Of a stretch of 64,000 nt of DNA, positions 11,565 to 23,487 are shown piece after piece (within the stretch, counting starts at the first letter, position 1; the number at the start of each line of letters is the position of its first letter). The notes under the pieces were generated by a model. It was not told the origin of the DNA. It did not search any database and was given only the letters and a program-made list of their open reading frames with translations. Source of the stretch: Hyperoodon ampullatus (taxonomy: Eukaryota > Chordata > Mammalia > Artiodactyla > Ziphiidae); the NCBI GenBank assembly GCA_949752795.1, contig OX457061.1, positions 30,818,425-30,882,424 of the forward strand. Reading direction: 5' to 3'. The translations under genes and the position numbers were made by a program.

Positions 11565-11780
11565 TCACACCTCAACCTCAGCACTATTGACATTTTGGGC
11601 TAGATAATTCTTTGGGGTTGGGGGGTATCTTTTGCATAGCAGGATGTTGAACAGCATCCCTGGCTTCTACCCACTAGATGTCAGTATCAACCCCCCAGCT
11701 GTGACAACAAAAAATGTGTCTGGAGATTGCCAAGTGTCCCCTAGGGGGCAAAATCACCCTCATTGAGAACCGCTAGTGTA
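11565..11780. mobile_element. MER20-like hAT DNA transposon
   Basis: Matches MER20 along its length: CTCAACCTCAGCACTATTGA, then GATAATTCTTTG, CATCCCTGGC, CCACTAGATG, ending near GAGAACCGCTAG, which mirrors the start as a terminal inverted repeat would. Confidence 0.85.
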
Positions 11781-11955
11781 ATTACTCCTGCTGTGATCAA
11801 TTTCAAGCTACCAACTTGACATCACTGACCATGGATATGAGAAGAGATGTGTACAGTCTCACAAGCCAGTGAGAACCATCTCCAGCATACAACTGCGTGA
11901 GAACATACTTGCACAGGTAGTAATGTCCTTGCCTTGTTTAAAAAATTGAGGTACC

Positions 11956-12157
11956 GGCTTCCCTGGTGGCGCAGTGGTTGAGAGTCCGCCTGCCGATGCA
12001 GGGGACACGGGTTCGTGCCCCGGTCTGGGAGCATCCCGCATGCCGCGGAGCGGCTGGGCCCGTGAGCCATGGTCACTGAGCCTGCACGTCCGGAGTCTGT
12101 GCTCCGCAACGGGAGAGGCCGCAACAGTGAGAGGCCCGTGTACCACACACACACAAA
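11956..12157 (+). mobile_element. CHR-type SINE, ~205-bp subfamily
   Basis: A 16-bp target duplication (AAAAAATTGAGGTACC) lies at 11940-11955 and 12158-12173. The tail junction has changed to a short ACACAC run before the As, a start of microsatellite conversion. Confidence 0.95.
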
Positions 12158-12173
12158 AAAAAATTGAGGTACC

Positions 12174-13925
12174 TAGCCAGGATCTCTACCTGAATCAAAA
12201 GTTACCCCTTTCCCACAGAGATGAATCTACTGGCAAAATTATTTTTTTCTTCATGAAGTGGCCTGGATCCCGCCACACAAAGTTATGTCCCACAAAGCAT
12301 GGTTGAGATTATTTTGAAAGAGAAAATATCAAAAGCAGATGTTAACTGTCACCCCAATGCTTATTAAAAACTCTCAATAATATATCAGTGGATCATGTGA
12401 CTTCCTAGTGGATTTGGCTGAATGAATTAGCCCCAAGAAAACTGAATGGCTGGACTCGTTACATGGACATGGGTCCAGTTTTATTGTGATTGTTGTTTTT
12501 GTTTTGTTATTTATTTAAATTGATTTGGGGAAATATCTGCTAATGGTAGTGACATTAGCTTTGGAATACTTTGCATCAAAAGCGCTGACAATGGTTAATT
12601 ATTCAGAACCAATTACTGAGGTCACTCTTTAGCCATGACATTAAAGCCATATCATCAGCACCCAGGAAGACACTTACCCTCCTGTTCTGGGAGGATAGGC
12701 ATCCATATTTATCTACAGTTTGAGACTCATTAGGATATAAGACTATTCCTATCACTTCTGAATTCGTAGGGGTATTAACATACAGATTTTGTAGAATTAG
12801 CCATAATGTAGTGTCTGTATTAAGCTCATGATACTTAGAGTGACAGACCAGTTGAAGTCAATAATATTATTCTCGCCAGATTTCTGCACAATGATCAATG
12901 TTACCACCTCTGCAATTTCGTTTCACCTTCCTAGCTGTGGCCTCCCTGGGTTCCCTGGATGATTAAAGAGACCAAGAGCAATTTGGCTCACAGAATCATA
13001 AGACTTTTGTCAACTTTGTGATAGCCCCTAGTATCATGTGGTTGACAGTGTGACTGATCAAACACATCTCTAAATTCAAGATGCACATGCACGCACACAT
13101 ATACTCACACCACACACATTGAACCATATACAAATTTGAACTTCACCTTCAGGCTGGAGCTACTACTTTTCAAGGGTCTCATCTGATTGTTTCACCTTCT
13201 TGTGGGATCTTGGCCTCTTGTGACATATTGTTAACATCTGCTGACAAGCATCAAAAAGTATCCAGGTAGATTTAGGTGCTCCCAACATCTTCGCCTCTAG
13301 ATATTACTTAAGTATTTGTATCTTCTCCAATAGACAGCAACAATAAATAAGATAAATACCAAAATCTATACATCAAATTTGGGAAAACTGAAGAATCCCA
13401 ACTTGAATTAGACAATACAACTGCAAAAAATTGAGAAATTCTTATTATCATAAGGTGACCTTTTACAGTGATTTTACATACACACATAAGATGTAAGACC
13501 TATAAATGCACTGTAGGTTAGGATATGATTGCAAATGCCCCTTAAGCTGGGTGAGTATAACTCACCTCAAATCCATTGGAAATATCCTTTGAATAGCTTG
13601 CCTCTAACAAATAATGTAGTAAATATGCCTAAAGCCCATTTGCTCTGCATATAAAATTCTGTCCTGGAAACCCAAACAAGAATTTTCTTTAAAATGAGGC
13701 TAGCACAAAGACTAAAGGAAAATACAACAAACCACATAAGTAAAAATGGAATTTTGAGGGCTAGAAGTTTTCCATTTGTAAAAATCAAACGGCTTCTCTT
13801 TTGAGTGTACCTAGATTGAATTGTACTTGAGGAGTTAATGAAAAGTGTTTAATAAGGATCAGAGGTCACAAAGAATAACAGACTTTGAAAAAATACAGCA
13901 AAATAAAACCTTTATCTAGAGCTTT
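12174..13925. other. No gene recognised; long unassigned stretch
   Basis: About 1.75 kb without a repeat I can name. There is a CA-rich patch at about 13083-13125. Open frames (for example 13567-13788 on the minus strand) are isolated, with no family match. Confidence 0.5.
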
Positions 13926-13942
13926 AAAATGGATTTGAGAGG

Positions 13943-14147
13943 GCCTCCCTGGTGGCGCAGTGGTTGAGAGTCCGCCTGCCAATGCAGGGGATACGGGTTC
14001 GTGCCCCGGTCCGGGAGGATCCCATATGCCGCGGAGCGGCTGGGCCCGTGAGCCATGGCCGCTGAGCCTGCGCATCCGGAGCCTGCGCATCCGGAGCCTG
14101 TGCTCCGCAACGGGAGAGGCCACAACAGTGAGAGGCCTGCGTACCGG

Positions 14148-14173
<26 letters not shown>
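13943..14173 (+). mobile_element. CHR-type SINE with a 15-bp internal duplication
   Basis: A 17-bp target duplication (AAAATGGATTTGAGAGG) lies at 13926-13942 and 14174-14190. The body contains GCCTGCGCATCCGGA twice in tandem at 14066-14080 and 14081-14095; other copies have it once. Confidence 0.95.
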
Positions 14174-14180
<7 letters not shown>

Positions 14181-14379
14181 ATTTGAGAGGAGTAATTAGC
14201 AGACTCTACCAAAAATGTAGTGCAAGGTCTATAAAATCTGAGGTAGTTGTGAGGAATAATTCTTCTAGACATCAGGTGAGATCTTTACTTCCACTCTCCC
14301 CATAATTATGTTCATTATAGATTCTCAAGTCCAAAGTCAAAGTCTTACAGAATTTATAACACTCAAATTTTTGAATGAT

Positions 14380-14720
14380 TGTATCAATCAGGATAGGATA
14401 GGTTTTATGGAGATTACCCCAAAATTTCAGTGACTTAACATTTCTTTCTCACCCACATGACCAATAGTGGGTTGGTAGGAGGTCTCAGCCACCATAATCA
14501 CTTAGATGATAGAAGTTTCATCTCAACATGTACTTCTACCATCTCCAGAGTAGCAGGAAGAGATCATGCAAATTGCACAACCTCTTGGAGATTCTGTCTA
14601 GAAATGTCCCATGTCACTTCCATTTGCATTCCATTCATCAAAGCAAATCACATGGCTACATCCAATGTCAAGGGGAGTGATGAGTGAAAGGGGAACTGGA
14701 ATAATGGTAAGCAGCCCTAA
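14380..14720 (-). mobile_element. MaLR (MLT1-like) LTR fragment
   Basis: Reads CCCCAAAATTTCAGTGACTT at the left and a CATTCCATTCATCAAAGCAA block further right. These are, in reverse, parts also seen in the + strand copy at 25600-26028. Diverged; edges approximate. Confidence 0.55.
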
Positions 14721-14879
14721 TGACTACCACAGTGACAAGATGTATTTTAAGATATAAATGTCATGACACTTTGAGTCACCTCCTACTACTTCCCCCTTCA
14801 GCTATGTAGAATTCTATGTTTGTATAAGGTCAACATAAAGACTTTAGATCCCATAAATCCTAATAAACCTCACCAGGAG

Positions 14880-15099
14880 GGCTTCCCTGGTGGCGCAGTG
14901 GTTGAGAGTCCGCCTGCCGATGCAGGGGACACGGGTTCGTGCCCCGGTCCGGGAAAATCCCACATGCCGCGGAGCGGCTGGGCCTGTGAGCCATGGCCGC
15001 TGAGCCTGCGCGTCCGGAGCCTGTGCTCCGCAGTGGGAGAGGCCACAACAGTGAGAGGCCCGCGTACCACAAAAAAAAAAAAAAAAAAAAAAAAAAACA
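14880..15099 (+). mobile_element. CHR-type SINE, ~205-bp subfamily
   Basis: A 12-bp target duplication (CCTCACCAGGAG) lies at 14868-14879 and 15100-15111. The A tail is about 27 bases long, suggesting a fairly recent insertion. Confidence 0.95.
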
Positions 15100-15159
15100 C
15101 CTCACCAGGAGAACAGTTCAAATTGGGCCCCAGTTAAATGTTCTAGGAAATCCAACACT

Positions 15160-15640
15160 GAAGTGGAGGGTATTACTCAGGATTCTTTGGGCTCCAAGAG
15201 ATAGAAATCCAACTCAAACGAGCATGGGCAAAAACATTAACCAAATTCAAAAAGAGCTAATGGCGGACTTCCCTGGTTGTCCAGTGGTTAAGACTCCATG
15301 CTTCCAGTGCAGAGGGTGCGGGTTCAATCCCTGGTGGGGGAACTAAGATCCCATATGCCATGTGGTGCAGCCAAAAAAAAAGAGCTAATGGCATACCAGG
15401 CCTCAAAGTGAGACTGGATTTGGGGACTTAAATACTGTTAGTCCTCCCTCACTCTGTTTTTCATCTCTGATGCTCTCTGCTTTGTCAGCATCTCTTTCTT
15501 GAGCCAGCTTCTCCAAGCAGGGGGATGGAAGAGAAATATGACCCTAGGGAGCTCTAGGCTTACAACCAGAAAGGAACTGAGGGCTCCTCCTCACCAGCTC
15601 TACTTAGAAAGATCCTAGGGAAACTACTGAAGTTGTGCAC
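15160..15640 (+). mobile_element. Unnamed ancient interspersed repeat, split by a SINE
   Basis: Begins with a TACTCAGGATTCTTTGGGCT block and an AGAAATCCAACTCAAAC block. A related arrangement (AGAAAAACCCAACCTAAACC, then TAAGCAAAAAGGG) occurs at 51735-52150. The shared order suggests one old family that I cannot name with confidence. The SINE 15265-15376 lies within it. Confidence 0.4.
15265..15376 (+). mobile_element. Short CHR-type SINE (~112 bp)
   Basis: Head GACTTCCCTGGTTGTCCAGT, box B-like GGTTCAATCCC, end TGGTGCAGCC plus As. A 16-bp target duplication (AAAAAGAGCTAATGGC) lies at 15249-15264 and 15377-15392. Confidence 0.95.
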
Positions 15641-16213
15641 AACCAAGTTTGTGATTTTCAAAGATTACTCTGACTGCTATTTGGAGAATCGGCTGGACAG
15701 AAGCAAAAATTCAAGCACCATATGACCTTGCTGGCCAATTCCTTAATGAAATTCTCTTCCCTTGATATCTGCGACACAGAAACATTATGGGCCTCTTGTA
15801 GAGGCTAAGAAGCCCTTTAGTTTCATTTCTGTTGTTATCACAGATCATCTCTTAGGTTCTTCGTGAACTACAAACATTGGGGACAGTAATCCAGCATATT
15901 ACTATTCTGAGCCTGAGGCCGGAACTCAAGTGGAAAATTTTCACAGACTGATCCTGGGGTATTTCTCCTTTCCATACTTAAATCTTAACCTTATAGTTAC
16001 AACGTGCTTCTCTGCTGAACCTGCTGTTACTAATCTGCTCAAAAACATCCACTGCTTCTTAACATTCATTTATTTAAATAAAAACTTCTCAGGTTCTCCA
16101 CAATACTGCCTCAATTTACTTTTCCAAGCAGTTTTTTTTTTCCATTTTTACTACCCAAATATAGGTGAACCCTTTTCACAGAAGACAAAACGTCAGATGT
16201 ATACAGAGGAAAA
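15641..16213. other. No gene recognised
   Basis: Unassigned sequence before an ERV LTR. A T run lies at 16132-16141. One open frame of 100 codons at 15930-16232 has no recognisable domain. Confidence 0.45.
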
Positions 16214-16936
16214 TGTGGTAGCCCCCCTCTAGCCAGTTTGGCAGTGAAATGGAGCAGGACCCTATGGTCCTCTCCCCCACCCACCATGTCCTCTGCCTGC
16301 CTTTTGTCTGTAGAAAAACTTTAGTCAAAGAATAAATTTGATCAGAGAAATGAGAAAATGCAGAAACAAAGAAAAAGCAGTGAAACCGGACAAAATAATA
16401 TTTTAGTCATTAAGCAAAGTCAAGGACCTTTAGTTCCTCCTCAAGGACTATAGATAATATCCTGAGCCATATCCTTTGAGCTGTTATGTAGATACAGAAA
16501 CCCACACCAGATGGAAGAAGTTAACTACATGATGACCAGACTGTAGCCATGACATAATCTACTCCATCTTGCACAATTCTGAGAACTGGCCTCAAAGAAA
16601 TAGGAACAAACCGACCCTGGAACTGAAGGTTAACTGTACTTAAAACAATCAAGATGATGTTGATCAGACCACCTCATGACTAATTGCAAGGTGATTGTCA
16701 GAACTGACTGTGCTGTTCTTCACGTGGCCCCCTCCCTACGCCTGTGCACCCCTGAAACTCACCTTTAAAAGCTCTTGCCCAATGACTGTCAGTGGGGAGT
16801 TGGCCTTTGGAGAAAAGTTTGCCCTCTCCCCCCTCCCCCGGTTGCTGAGCTCCGAAATAAAGCAAACTTTCCTTTCCACCAACCTCGCCTCGTATTGGCT
16901 TTCAAATGGCAAGCAGCCGACCGACTTTCGGTAACA
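16214..16936 (+). mobile_element. Solo ERV long terminal repeat (ERV1-like)
   Basis: Layout of a retroviral LTR: a long U3, a TATA-like CCTTTAAAAG near 16759, a poly(A) signal AATAAA near 16857, and a short R-U5 ending TTCGGTAACA at about 16936. A repeat of ACAGAGG near 16203 and 16934 may relate to the target site, but exact ends are uncertain. No gag, pol or env sequence and no primer-binding site follows, so it is solo. Confidence 0.75.
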
Positions 16937-17496
16937 GAGGGTGTTTTCCAATCTCCCTTCGATGCATTTATCCTATATATGTAAGAAAATATGGAAGTCT
17001 CGCTCTATAAATATAACAGGAATTATGTAATATGTATTGTTTGGCCAGTTGCCAAATACTCTAACACATATGCTATTATTACTTAACATATGCCTTACCT
17101 TTCCATTTCAATATGTATAGCTTCCTCGTTCTTTTTAAAGACAACTGGTACTCACAAGGTAGATACAGTATGGTAAAGGTCCACAATCCTTTAAATGCAG
17201 TTCCAGATTCCAAAACATTCTGAAAACTGAAAGTTTTTGGAAAGTTGGCAGCAAATTCATGTGGTGGTAAAACTTGACCTGAACCGACATGAAGATTTTT
17301 AGAGTCTTTATGTATCTTACTTAATGAATATTCATAACTTTTATTGCAGAAATAATAATGTGTTTCATTAGGGCATGTTGCCCCAGACCCCACTAGTGAT
17401 GTTGCATAATAAATAACAAATAGTTCTGACATATGAAACATCTACCCTAAGAGTTTCAAATAAATGATTGTGATCCTATAGTTTAGGGATTTGGGT
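16937..17496. other. No gene recognised
   Basis: AT-rich. An open frame of 120 codons on the minus strand (17079-17441) has no recognisable domain or start context. Confidence 0.45.
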
Positions 17497-17497
17497 C

Positions 17498-17535
17498 CGT
17501 GTGTGTGTATGTGTGTGTGTGTGTGTGTGTGTGTT
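17498..17535 (+). repeat. (GT)n microsatellite
   Basis: About 19 GT units with one TA interruption. Confidence 0.95.
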
Positions 17536-17584
17536 TGCAGTTTCTTAAAAGAGTTTATGAAATATGTAAAACTTACTACTGCTG

Positions 17585-17855
17585 CTAATTAACATTTATT
17601 GCATGCTCATTATATACCATACACTGTTCCAATGTTTTCCCTAAACTAATTAATGCAATCTTCACAACAATACTATAAAGTAAGTATTATTATGATCTCC
17701 ATTTTACAAATAAGAAAAACTGAGTTGCAGAGAGGCTAAGTCATTTGTACAACTTCTACAGTTAGTAATTTAAGCAGCCAAAAATGAATCTAAACCAGTT
17801 TGGCCCCAGAATTTGTACATTCAACCCCTTGTGCTATTTTGCCTTTATGCACTCT
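17585..17855 (-). mobile_element. MIR SINE, nearly full length
   Basis: On + : a TAACATTTATTGCATGCTC block, TCCATTTTACAAATAAG, GAGAGGCTAAGTCA, then the decayed tRNA-related head. Orientation is minus because the tRNA-like part is on the right. Confidence 0.85.
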
Positions 17856-17899
17856 GAGAATAATGTAGCAAACACTTAGCCAGACCATAACATTTTGCC

Positions 17900-18095
17900 C
17901 CATTTGCTTGACGTCGTTTTTTAAAAATGAAACATTACAAATATATTAGAAACCCTTGTATCCCTACCCAATTCCATTCTCCTTCCTTCCAGAGGTAACC
18001 ACTGTCTTCAATTTGTGTTTATCATTGTATGCATGTTTTTATACTTTTATATAATATATAATATTGTTTTACATATTTTAAACTTTCCATATGGT
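17900..18095 (-). mobile_element. Probable old L1 3'-end fragment
   Basis: Reads CCAGAGGTAACCACTGTCTT in a context typical of reversed L1M 3' ends; comparable to 63640-64000. Confidence 0.45.
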
Positions 18096-18329
18096 AGGGA
18101 GGTGGATGTACCTGGAAAAAAAAAAGGCTCATAGGGCTTCAAACTACTAATATTCTATTTCAAACCGGATAGTGACTGTATGTGTTTGTTTCCTTGTCAC
18201 TCTTTAAACTGCAAATGCATTTGCATTTGGAATTTTATATCTATAATGCTTTTAAATGTTTTTTTAATTAGTATTAATATTAATCATATTGTACTATTAA
18301 CAATTATACCCAGTTATTCAATCAAGCAC

Positions 18330-18712
18330 TAATCTAGTGTTGCTGGGAAGGTATTCCTTAGATGTGATTGCCATCTATAATCGGTTGACTTTACATAAAG
18401 GACATTATCCTGAATAATCTGGGTGAGTCTTACCCAATCAGTTAAAAAGTTTTAAGAACAGAGCGGAGGTTTCCCTGAGAAAAAAATAGATATTTCACCC
18501 ATGGACTTCAGCATCATTTCCTGCGCCAGAAGTCCAAGCCTGCCTTTCCTGACAGCCCGCCCTGCAAGTCTCAAACTTGCCTAGCAAGTCCTCTCAGTCA
18601 TGTAAGCCAATATTCCTTGCAATAAAATTTTCTACACACTCATATCCTCCTGGACACATATCCTGCTATATATCCTACTGGTCTGTTTCTCTGGTGGAAC
18701 CATGACTGGCAC
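18330..18712 (+). mobile_element. MaLR-like LTR (tentative)
   Basis: Contains a TGGGTGAGTCTTACCCAATC block, AGGTTTCCCTGAGAA, a poly(A) signal AATAAA at 18621-18626 and an end GTTTCTCTGGTGGAACCATG. The order fits an old ERVL-MaLR-type LTR. Confidence 0.55.
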
Positions 18713-18850
18713 AGGACAGAAAAATATTGGAAGATAATGGCCAAAAACTTCCCAAATTTGGTGAAAAACATTAAGTGACAGATCCAAGAATCTCAACAAA
18801 ACCCAAGTAGGGTAAACAAAAAGAAAACCACACCTAACAGAGTTCAAAGC
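18713..18850 (+). mobile_element. Old L1/HAL1 ORF1-related fragment
   Basis: Contains CCAAAAACTTCCCAAATTTG and AGAAAACCACACCTAA, which occur at the ORF1 region of L1M/HAL1 elements. Short and diverged. Confidence 0.5.
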
Positions 18851-18889
18851 CAAAGATACAGAAGCACCTCATCAACTCACATTGCTAGG

Positions 18890-19508
18890 ACATACAGAAG
18901 AGAATCAGATTTGGAGTGCATTCTGAACTGTCCTGCAGGACTTGGAGTGGCAAGCCCACCTGGAGAGACTTGCAGAAGTCCTAAGGCACTGGTCTAATTT
19001 AAATAGTCTAAATCTCTAGAGGTAGTTAGATCCTGAGATAGGTTTAAATCCTGAGAGTCAGTGGCAGGTGCTTCCCCCTACAAGGGAGGAGATTTAGATG
19101 TCAAAGATTTAAATAAAGAAACATTCCTTCGGATGGAATCGAGGCTAAGAACTGGTATTACATATCAAGATACAATGCACTTTCTACTACTCTCCCCCAG
19201 AACTTAACCTACCCATCCAATCACAGAGAAATCTGGACAACCTCTGCTCTCACCCAACACATGCCACCTAAAACCTTACACTGTGGCAAAGAGTAGAGAA
19301 AGCATGCATTCCCAGTGATCTACTAGTTCAGAAGAGAGAAGAAAAAAAGGTGCTAAACCACCAGGCTTAGTACCTTTGCCCAAGCTTACCAACCACATAG
19401 GTTACTCTCCCTCTCTCAGGAAGAATGAGAAAAGAAATAGAGAGAAATGTTCTACCTTGGTTGTAGAGTAGAAATTTCTTACCCTGTGTAGAAACATGGG
19501 GAGAAATA
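18890..19508. other. No gene recognised
   Basis: About 620 bp of unassigned sequence; no splice-bounded open frame or repeat family recognised. Confidence 0.5.
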
Positions 19509-19650
19509 AATTGGTCTTTTCTCCCAACTAGATTATAAATTTCTTAAAGTCAGAAAACTGACCTTATATAAACTTCTGTGTCTATCACAGTTCCAAGCAG
19601 AGAGCTGGACATATAACAGACAGTGAACAAGTATGTATCAACTTAACCAT
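19509..19650 (+). mobile_element. L2 3'-end fragment
   Basis: Order: CAACTAGATTATAAATTTCT, then TGTGTCTATCACAGTTCC, then GAGAGCTGGACATATAACAG, as in a diverged L2 3' terminus. Confidence 0.6.
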
Positions 19651-19739
19651 TCTATATTCAATGTGTGTGCATGTTTTGAACACTAAATGTAATTTTAATA
19701 TATTCTAATTTTACCTATTCTTTGAAGAGTGATCTACAA

Positions 19740-19925
19740 CTTATAAAACATTTACATATACATTATCTCATTAAGTCTTCACAGCAACCAGTATCATGAA
19801 TGAGGAGAATGAGGCTCAGAGGGGTGACACAATTTGCTTGAAGTCACACAGCTAATAAGAACCAAAGTCGAGACTCAAATCCACGTGATCTGACTCTGAT
19901 CCAAGTCTGCCTCCATCATACCGTT
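19740..19925 (-). mobile_element. MIR SINE
   Basis: On + : CATTATCTCATTAAGTC, GAGGCTCAGAGGGGTGAC, TTGCTTGAAGTCACACAGCT, CTCAAATCCACG. Well-preserved core. Confidence 0.85.
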
Positions 19926-20314
19926 GCTATTTATTTGTTAAGCATCTTGACGTCCTTTAAGAAGAAAAGGATGTTGCCCATGAAGCCCAAGGCAGCAGCT
20001 GTATCCCCAGCTGTCAGAAATGCCTCCACCAGGTTTGGCAACAGCTGTCTCAATTTGATATCTCACTGGGTTCCTGTCAGAGTCCCACCTTGGGGAGTGA
20101 CAAGTTTAATGAAGAAAAATTCAACCTTCCACCTGAACTTCTAGCTTTGCAAATGCAACTGACATCTGACAAGCCTGGAGGCCCTCACTGCAGGGAATGG
20201 GGTGACCCCAGCCTCTCAGCTCATAGATTATGTGTTTGGCAGCTTTCTCTGCAATTGGCTGGCAACATCTGTGCCCTCTCCAGATCTTACTTCCTCGTCC
20301 CAATGCTGATTTAG
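19926..20314. other. No gene recognised
   Basis: Short overlapping open frames on both strands (69-74 codons) but nothing recognisable. Confidence 0.45.
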
Positions 20315-20430
20315 ATGCAATTCAAGCAAACATTTACTGAGTATTTCCTATATGCCAGGTACTGGGGATACATAAAAAGATGAGTAGCACACCATTCCTG
20401 CCTTGGGGGCACGCAAAGTGCTACAGAAGG
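20315..20430 (+). mobile_element. L2-like fragment
   Basis: Reads CAAACATTTACTGAGTATTT, ATGCCAGGTACTGGGGATAC, CCATTCCTGCCTTGGGG. This is a common L2-type signature. Confidence 0.6.
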
Positions 20431-20689
20431 GTCAGTAACTTTACACGGCCAGTATTTCTATGGAAAAAATACCTCATTGCTGCATTTCTTTTGAAAGAGA
20501 AACTCTAATAAGACTGCTCAAAAAATTAAATACCATGTTGACGGTTTCCTTTGGGAAGAACAACAAATTCAGATGTCAGCAAGAATCTCAGAAGGGCACG
20601 GGGGGTTCATAATGCTGGAAGGGGCACTTTGAACTTAGTGTCTGAGAACCAGAACCACAGTTTTTTCATCTTATTAAAATAAGAGAGTC

Positions 20690-21000
20690 ATCAGCATGAG
20701 ACAAGGCTACATGAAAGCATGTGGTACATTAGGGGAGAAACAAGCAGGGCCATTTGTTTGGAGGACAGGGTACAGAAGGTGAGATTAGAAGGAGAGGGGT
20801 GAAGAGGCTTCAGTATCACACCAAAATATTTAGAATATATTCTGAATGGAGCCATAGAAGATTTCTAAGTTGGGATGGGGTTAGCATGATATGATTTAGA
20901 ATAGTGATGCTAGCACTTAGAGAAACACACTGGTCAGAACTGGGCCTGAGAGAGAAATAAGATATCTAGTTATGTGATGGGGTGACTATGGAAGGTCTAA
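20690..21000 (+). mobile_element. L2-like fragment, further upstream part of the consensus
   Basis: A GGAGCCATAGAAGATTTCTA block, then GGTTAGCATGATATGATTTA and a CTGGTCAGAACTGGG block follow the order of an old LINE2 consensus. Diverged. Confidence 0.4.
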
Positions 21001-21180
21001 ACAGAGATGGGGAACCCAGAAGAAGAGGTGGAGAAGGAGAAGTTTTGAGACGAAATCGCTGAGTTTGGTTTGTGAAGTACATACAACATCCAAGTGAAGA
21101 CACTTAGTGGACAGACAGAAAGTACAGCCCAGAAACACAGAGCAGGCTCACAGATTAAGCCATGGGAGTGCAGAAGGGAC

Positions 21181-21200
21181 CCCCCCCCCCACCACCACCA
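21181..21200 (+). repeat. C-rich/CCA low-complexity run
   Basis: Ten Cs followed by ACC units; slippage-prone. Confidence 0.9.
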
Positions 21201-21484
21201 GGAACAGAGCGCAGAGAGAAGGAAAACTGGTGAAGGAGAGGACAAGTCCCTTGGGAATCCCAACATTTGAGAGCCAAGTCAGAAAGCAAAAACAGGAACC
21301 TGAGACCAGACACAGGAGATACAAGGAGACCCAGGAGATAGATAGCAAGGGCAGAGAAAGAAGGGTGAGCCATAGCAGCGAATGTTGCGCAGAGATCATA
21401 GAAGATTAGAGCTGAGATGGGAGCCCTGGATTCTCTCTGGAAATTGAAAGATCATTAGGTTTAGAAAATAAGCAGGAGAGGAAG

Positions 21485-21630
21485 AGATGAAATAAGATTG
21501 GCAAAATGTCAACCATTGTTAAAGCTGGGTCATGAGTACTGGGTGTTCATTATAATATCTCTACTTGTGTATATGTTTGAAATTTTTTCCTAATAAAAGA
21601 TGGAAGATTTAAAAGATACATAAAAAAATA
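21485..21630 (+). mobile_element. Old L1M-like 3' end
   Basis: Contains AGCTGGGTCATGAGTACTGG, GTATATGTTTGAAATTTTTT, then TAATAAAAG and an A-rich end, as in L1M 3' UTR tails. Confidence 0.5.
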
Positions 21631-21799
21631 AAATAAGTTGTCATTATCAGCTTCTAAGAACTGGCTTTCAGTTGAATATTGAGTAGCAAATGAGAAACAC
21701 AGAAGTGCAGCTGGTATCGAATGTCATATTTTGAGCTTTGCTGGCAATGTGATATAATATTACGGAAGAGCTGGGCCTGGTGCCTATATCATTCACTCA

Positions 21800-22410
21800 T
21801 TGTCACTGCAGGAAACAGATGACACTCAAAATAGGGTGGCTCCCCAAGGGCTTAATAAAGGGAGTATTTATGGTGTAAGAGCAGGGTACAGGGAAAGCTC
21901 GAGGAATACTGCAGTAACCCTGGTTCTAGTACCAGTAGGGTGTTGGCACCCTTCATCACACAATCTTGGTGGAAAGCAGCAATTAGCATGTACTTCTCCC
22001 AGGCTGTGGGTTGACTGGAGATCAGCTGGCTCTGAGCTCTGCCTCAAGCTGGTGTCCAGCTGGGCTTGGCTTCTCTGCAGATCAAGCTCTGGGCTGTTCC
22101 ACATGGGTTCATTCTAAGGCCCAGACTGAGGAGGCAGCAGTGCCGAGGGGAAGGTCTTCTCATGGAGATGGCAGAGGCCCAAAAAAGGCACACAGAAACA
22201 CAAGATGCTTCTAAAGGCCTGGGCTTGAAACTGGCATAAACAATTGGTTCCACTCACATTCCATTGACCAAAACAAGTCACAGAGCCAAGCCCAGGGGCA
22301 GGGAGAAATACACCCCTCCTTTTACGAGAGTAACTGCAAAGTCACATCCTGGCAAAGAGCGTGGATACCAGGAGGGACAAAGAATTGGGGCCAATAATTT
22401 AATCAATCAT
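21800..22410 (-). mobile_element. MaLR-like LTR (tentative)
   Basis: The segment 22245-22400 (CACATTCCATTGACCAAAAC, GTCACATCCTGGCAAAGAGC, GAATTGGGGCCAATAAT) is the readable conserved part in minus orientation. The left half is more diverged. Confidence 0.45.
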
Positions 22411-23485
22411 ATAGCTAGGGTCGAGGAAGGGAGTACTTAGCAGAACTCAGAAAGTATCATGAGAAGAGGGCCCCCTTGGGAGAGGCTCCTACCTTCCATC
22501 AGAGAGAACCTGAGGAATCCCACAGGGAGGGCACCAGGGGAATAAACATCCTGACCTCCCCAGGTCTCCTGCCCAGGCTTCTCACTGCTGGACCAGCTGG
22601 AAGCCAAGAAGCAAAGGAGCCCTTCGATGGGGTCCAAACAGGCCCACCTCCCAGGGCAGGGAGGAGTGTGAGGAAGAGTGAGAGTGAGTCTGGAGGGACA
22701 AAAAGGGGACCTGTGCACAGCACTGGCCGCTTCTAAAAAAGGACACAGTGAAGGTCGGGGGGAGGCTAGTGGGAGACGCTCTGCACATGAACAAAACCCT
22801 CATCTTCCCCCAGTACAGCCCAGGAAAATGAGGAATCTGGGGGCTCAGAAGTTGTAGGAGGTCCTTTGCCACCCTGCACTGCCACCCTGGGCATCTGATC
22901 CAGGGGGATGAGCAGGCACCAAGCCCTGAGAAAGAGGTTTTCCCCAACCACGAGACAGGCACAGGTGGAGGTGGAAATGGGCAATTAAGACTGATTGTCT
23001 GACTCAGCAAAATAATTAGGCTAGGACAGATAAAGATAGTCAAGGGGAGGCAAGTTGCTGGTGGCAGGTGAGATCAGGCAATCTGTGTGGAGACTGATTC
23101 TTGAAAGGACCAGAGAAGAGGCTCTGTGTCCAAGGGCTCCAGGGAGACACCTCCCAAAAGGGCACCTTTTACTGGGGCTGACCCGCACTCCCCTGGTGGA
23201 ACATAGAAACCTCTGAATGTTTGTGCTGGTTATGTTTCTGGAGACAAATTAATGCCGAATGGAGCCAATGTAAGAATAATAACAATTGACAGCCATTTTC
23301 TAAATACAATAGCTGTGTTATTTTATAAGTAAAGAATCCTTAGTATTGGGAGGGGAAATAAAATGAGTCCCTCAATCTAAGTTCTAGATGTTCTATGTCC
23401 AGAGTTTCAAATCAGGGCACACTTGCTTTATTAGACAAAACTTACTGCACAAAAAAATTGTAGTGCCCCAAGCCAGCCCTAGAAA
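22411..23485. other. No gene recognised; GC-richer block
   Basis: Overlapping open frames up to 153 codons on the minus strand (22582-23043) reflect a low stop frequency in GC-rich sequence, not a recognised protein. Confidence 0.5.
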
Positions 23486-23487
23486 GG

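Noticed and set aside
16214..16936. A complete provirus starting at this LTR
   Set aside because: No primer-binding site, gag, pol or env resemblance follows and no second LTR copy is nearby.
22582..23043. 153-codon minus-strand open frame
   Set aside because: Several overlapping frames are open in this GC-rich stretch; no domain, no splice or promoter evidence.
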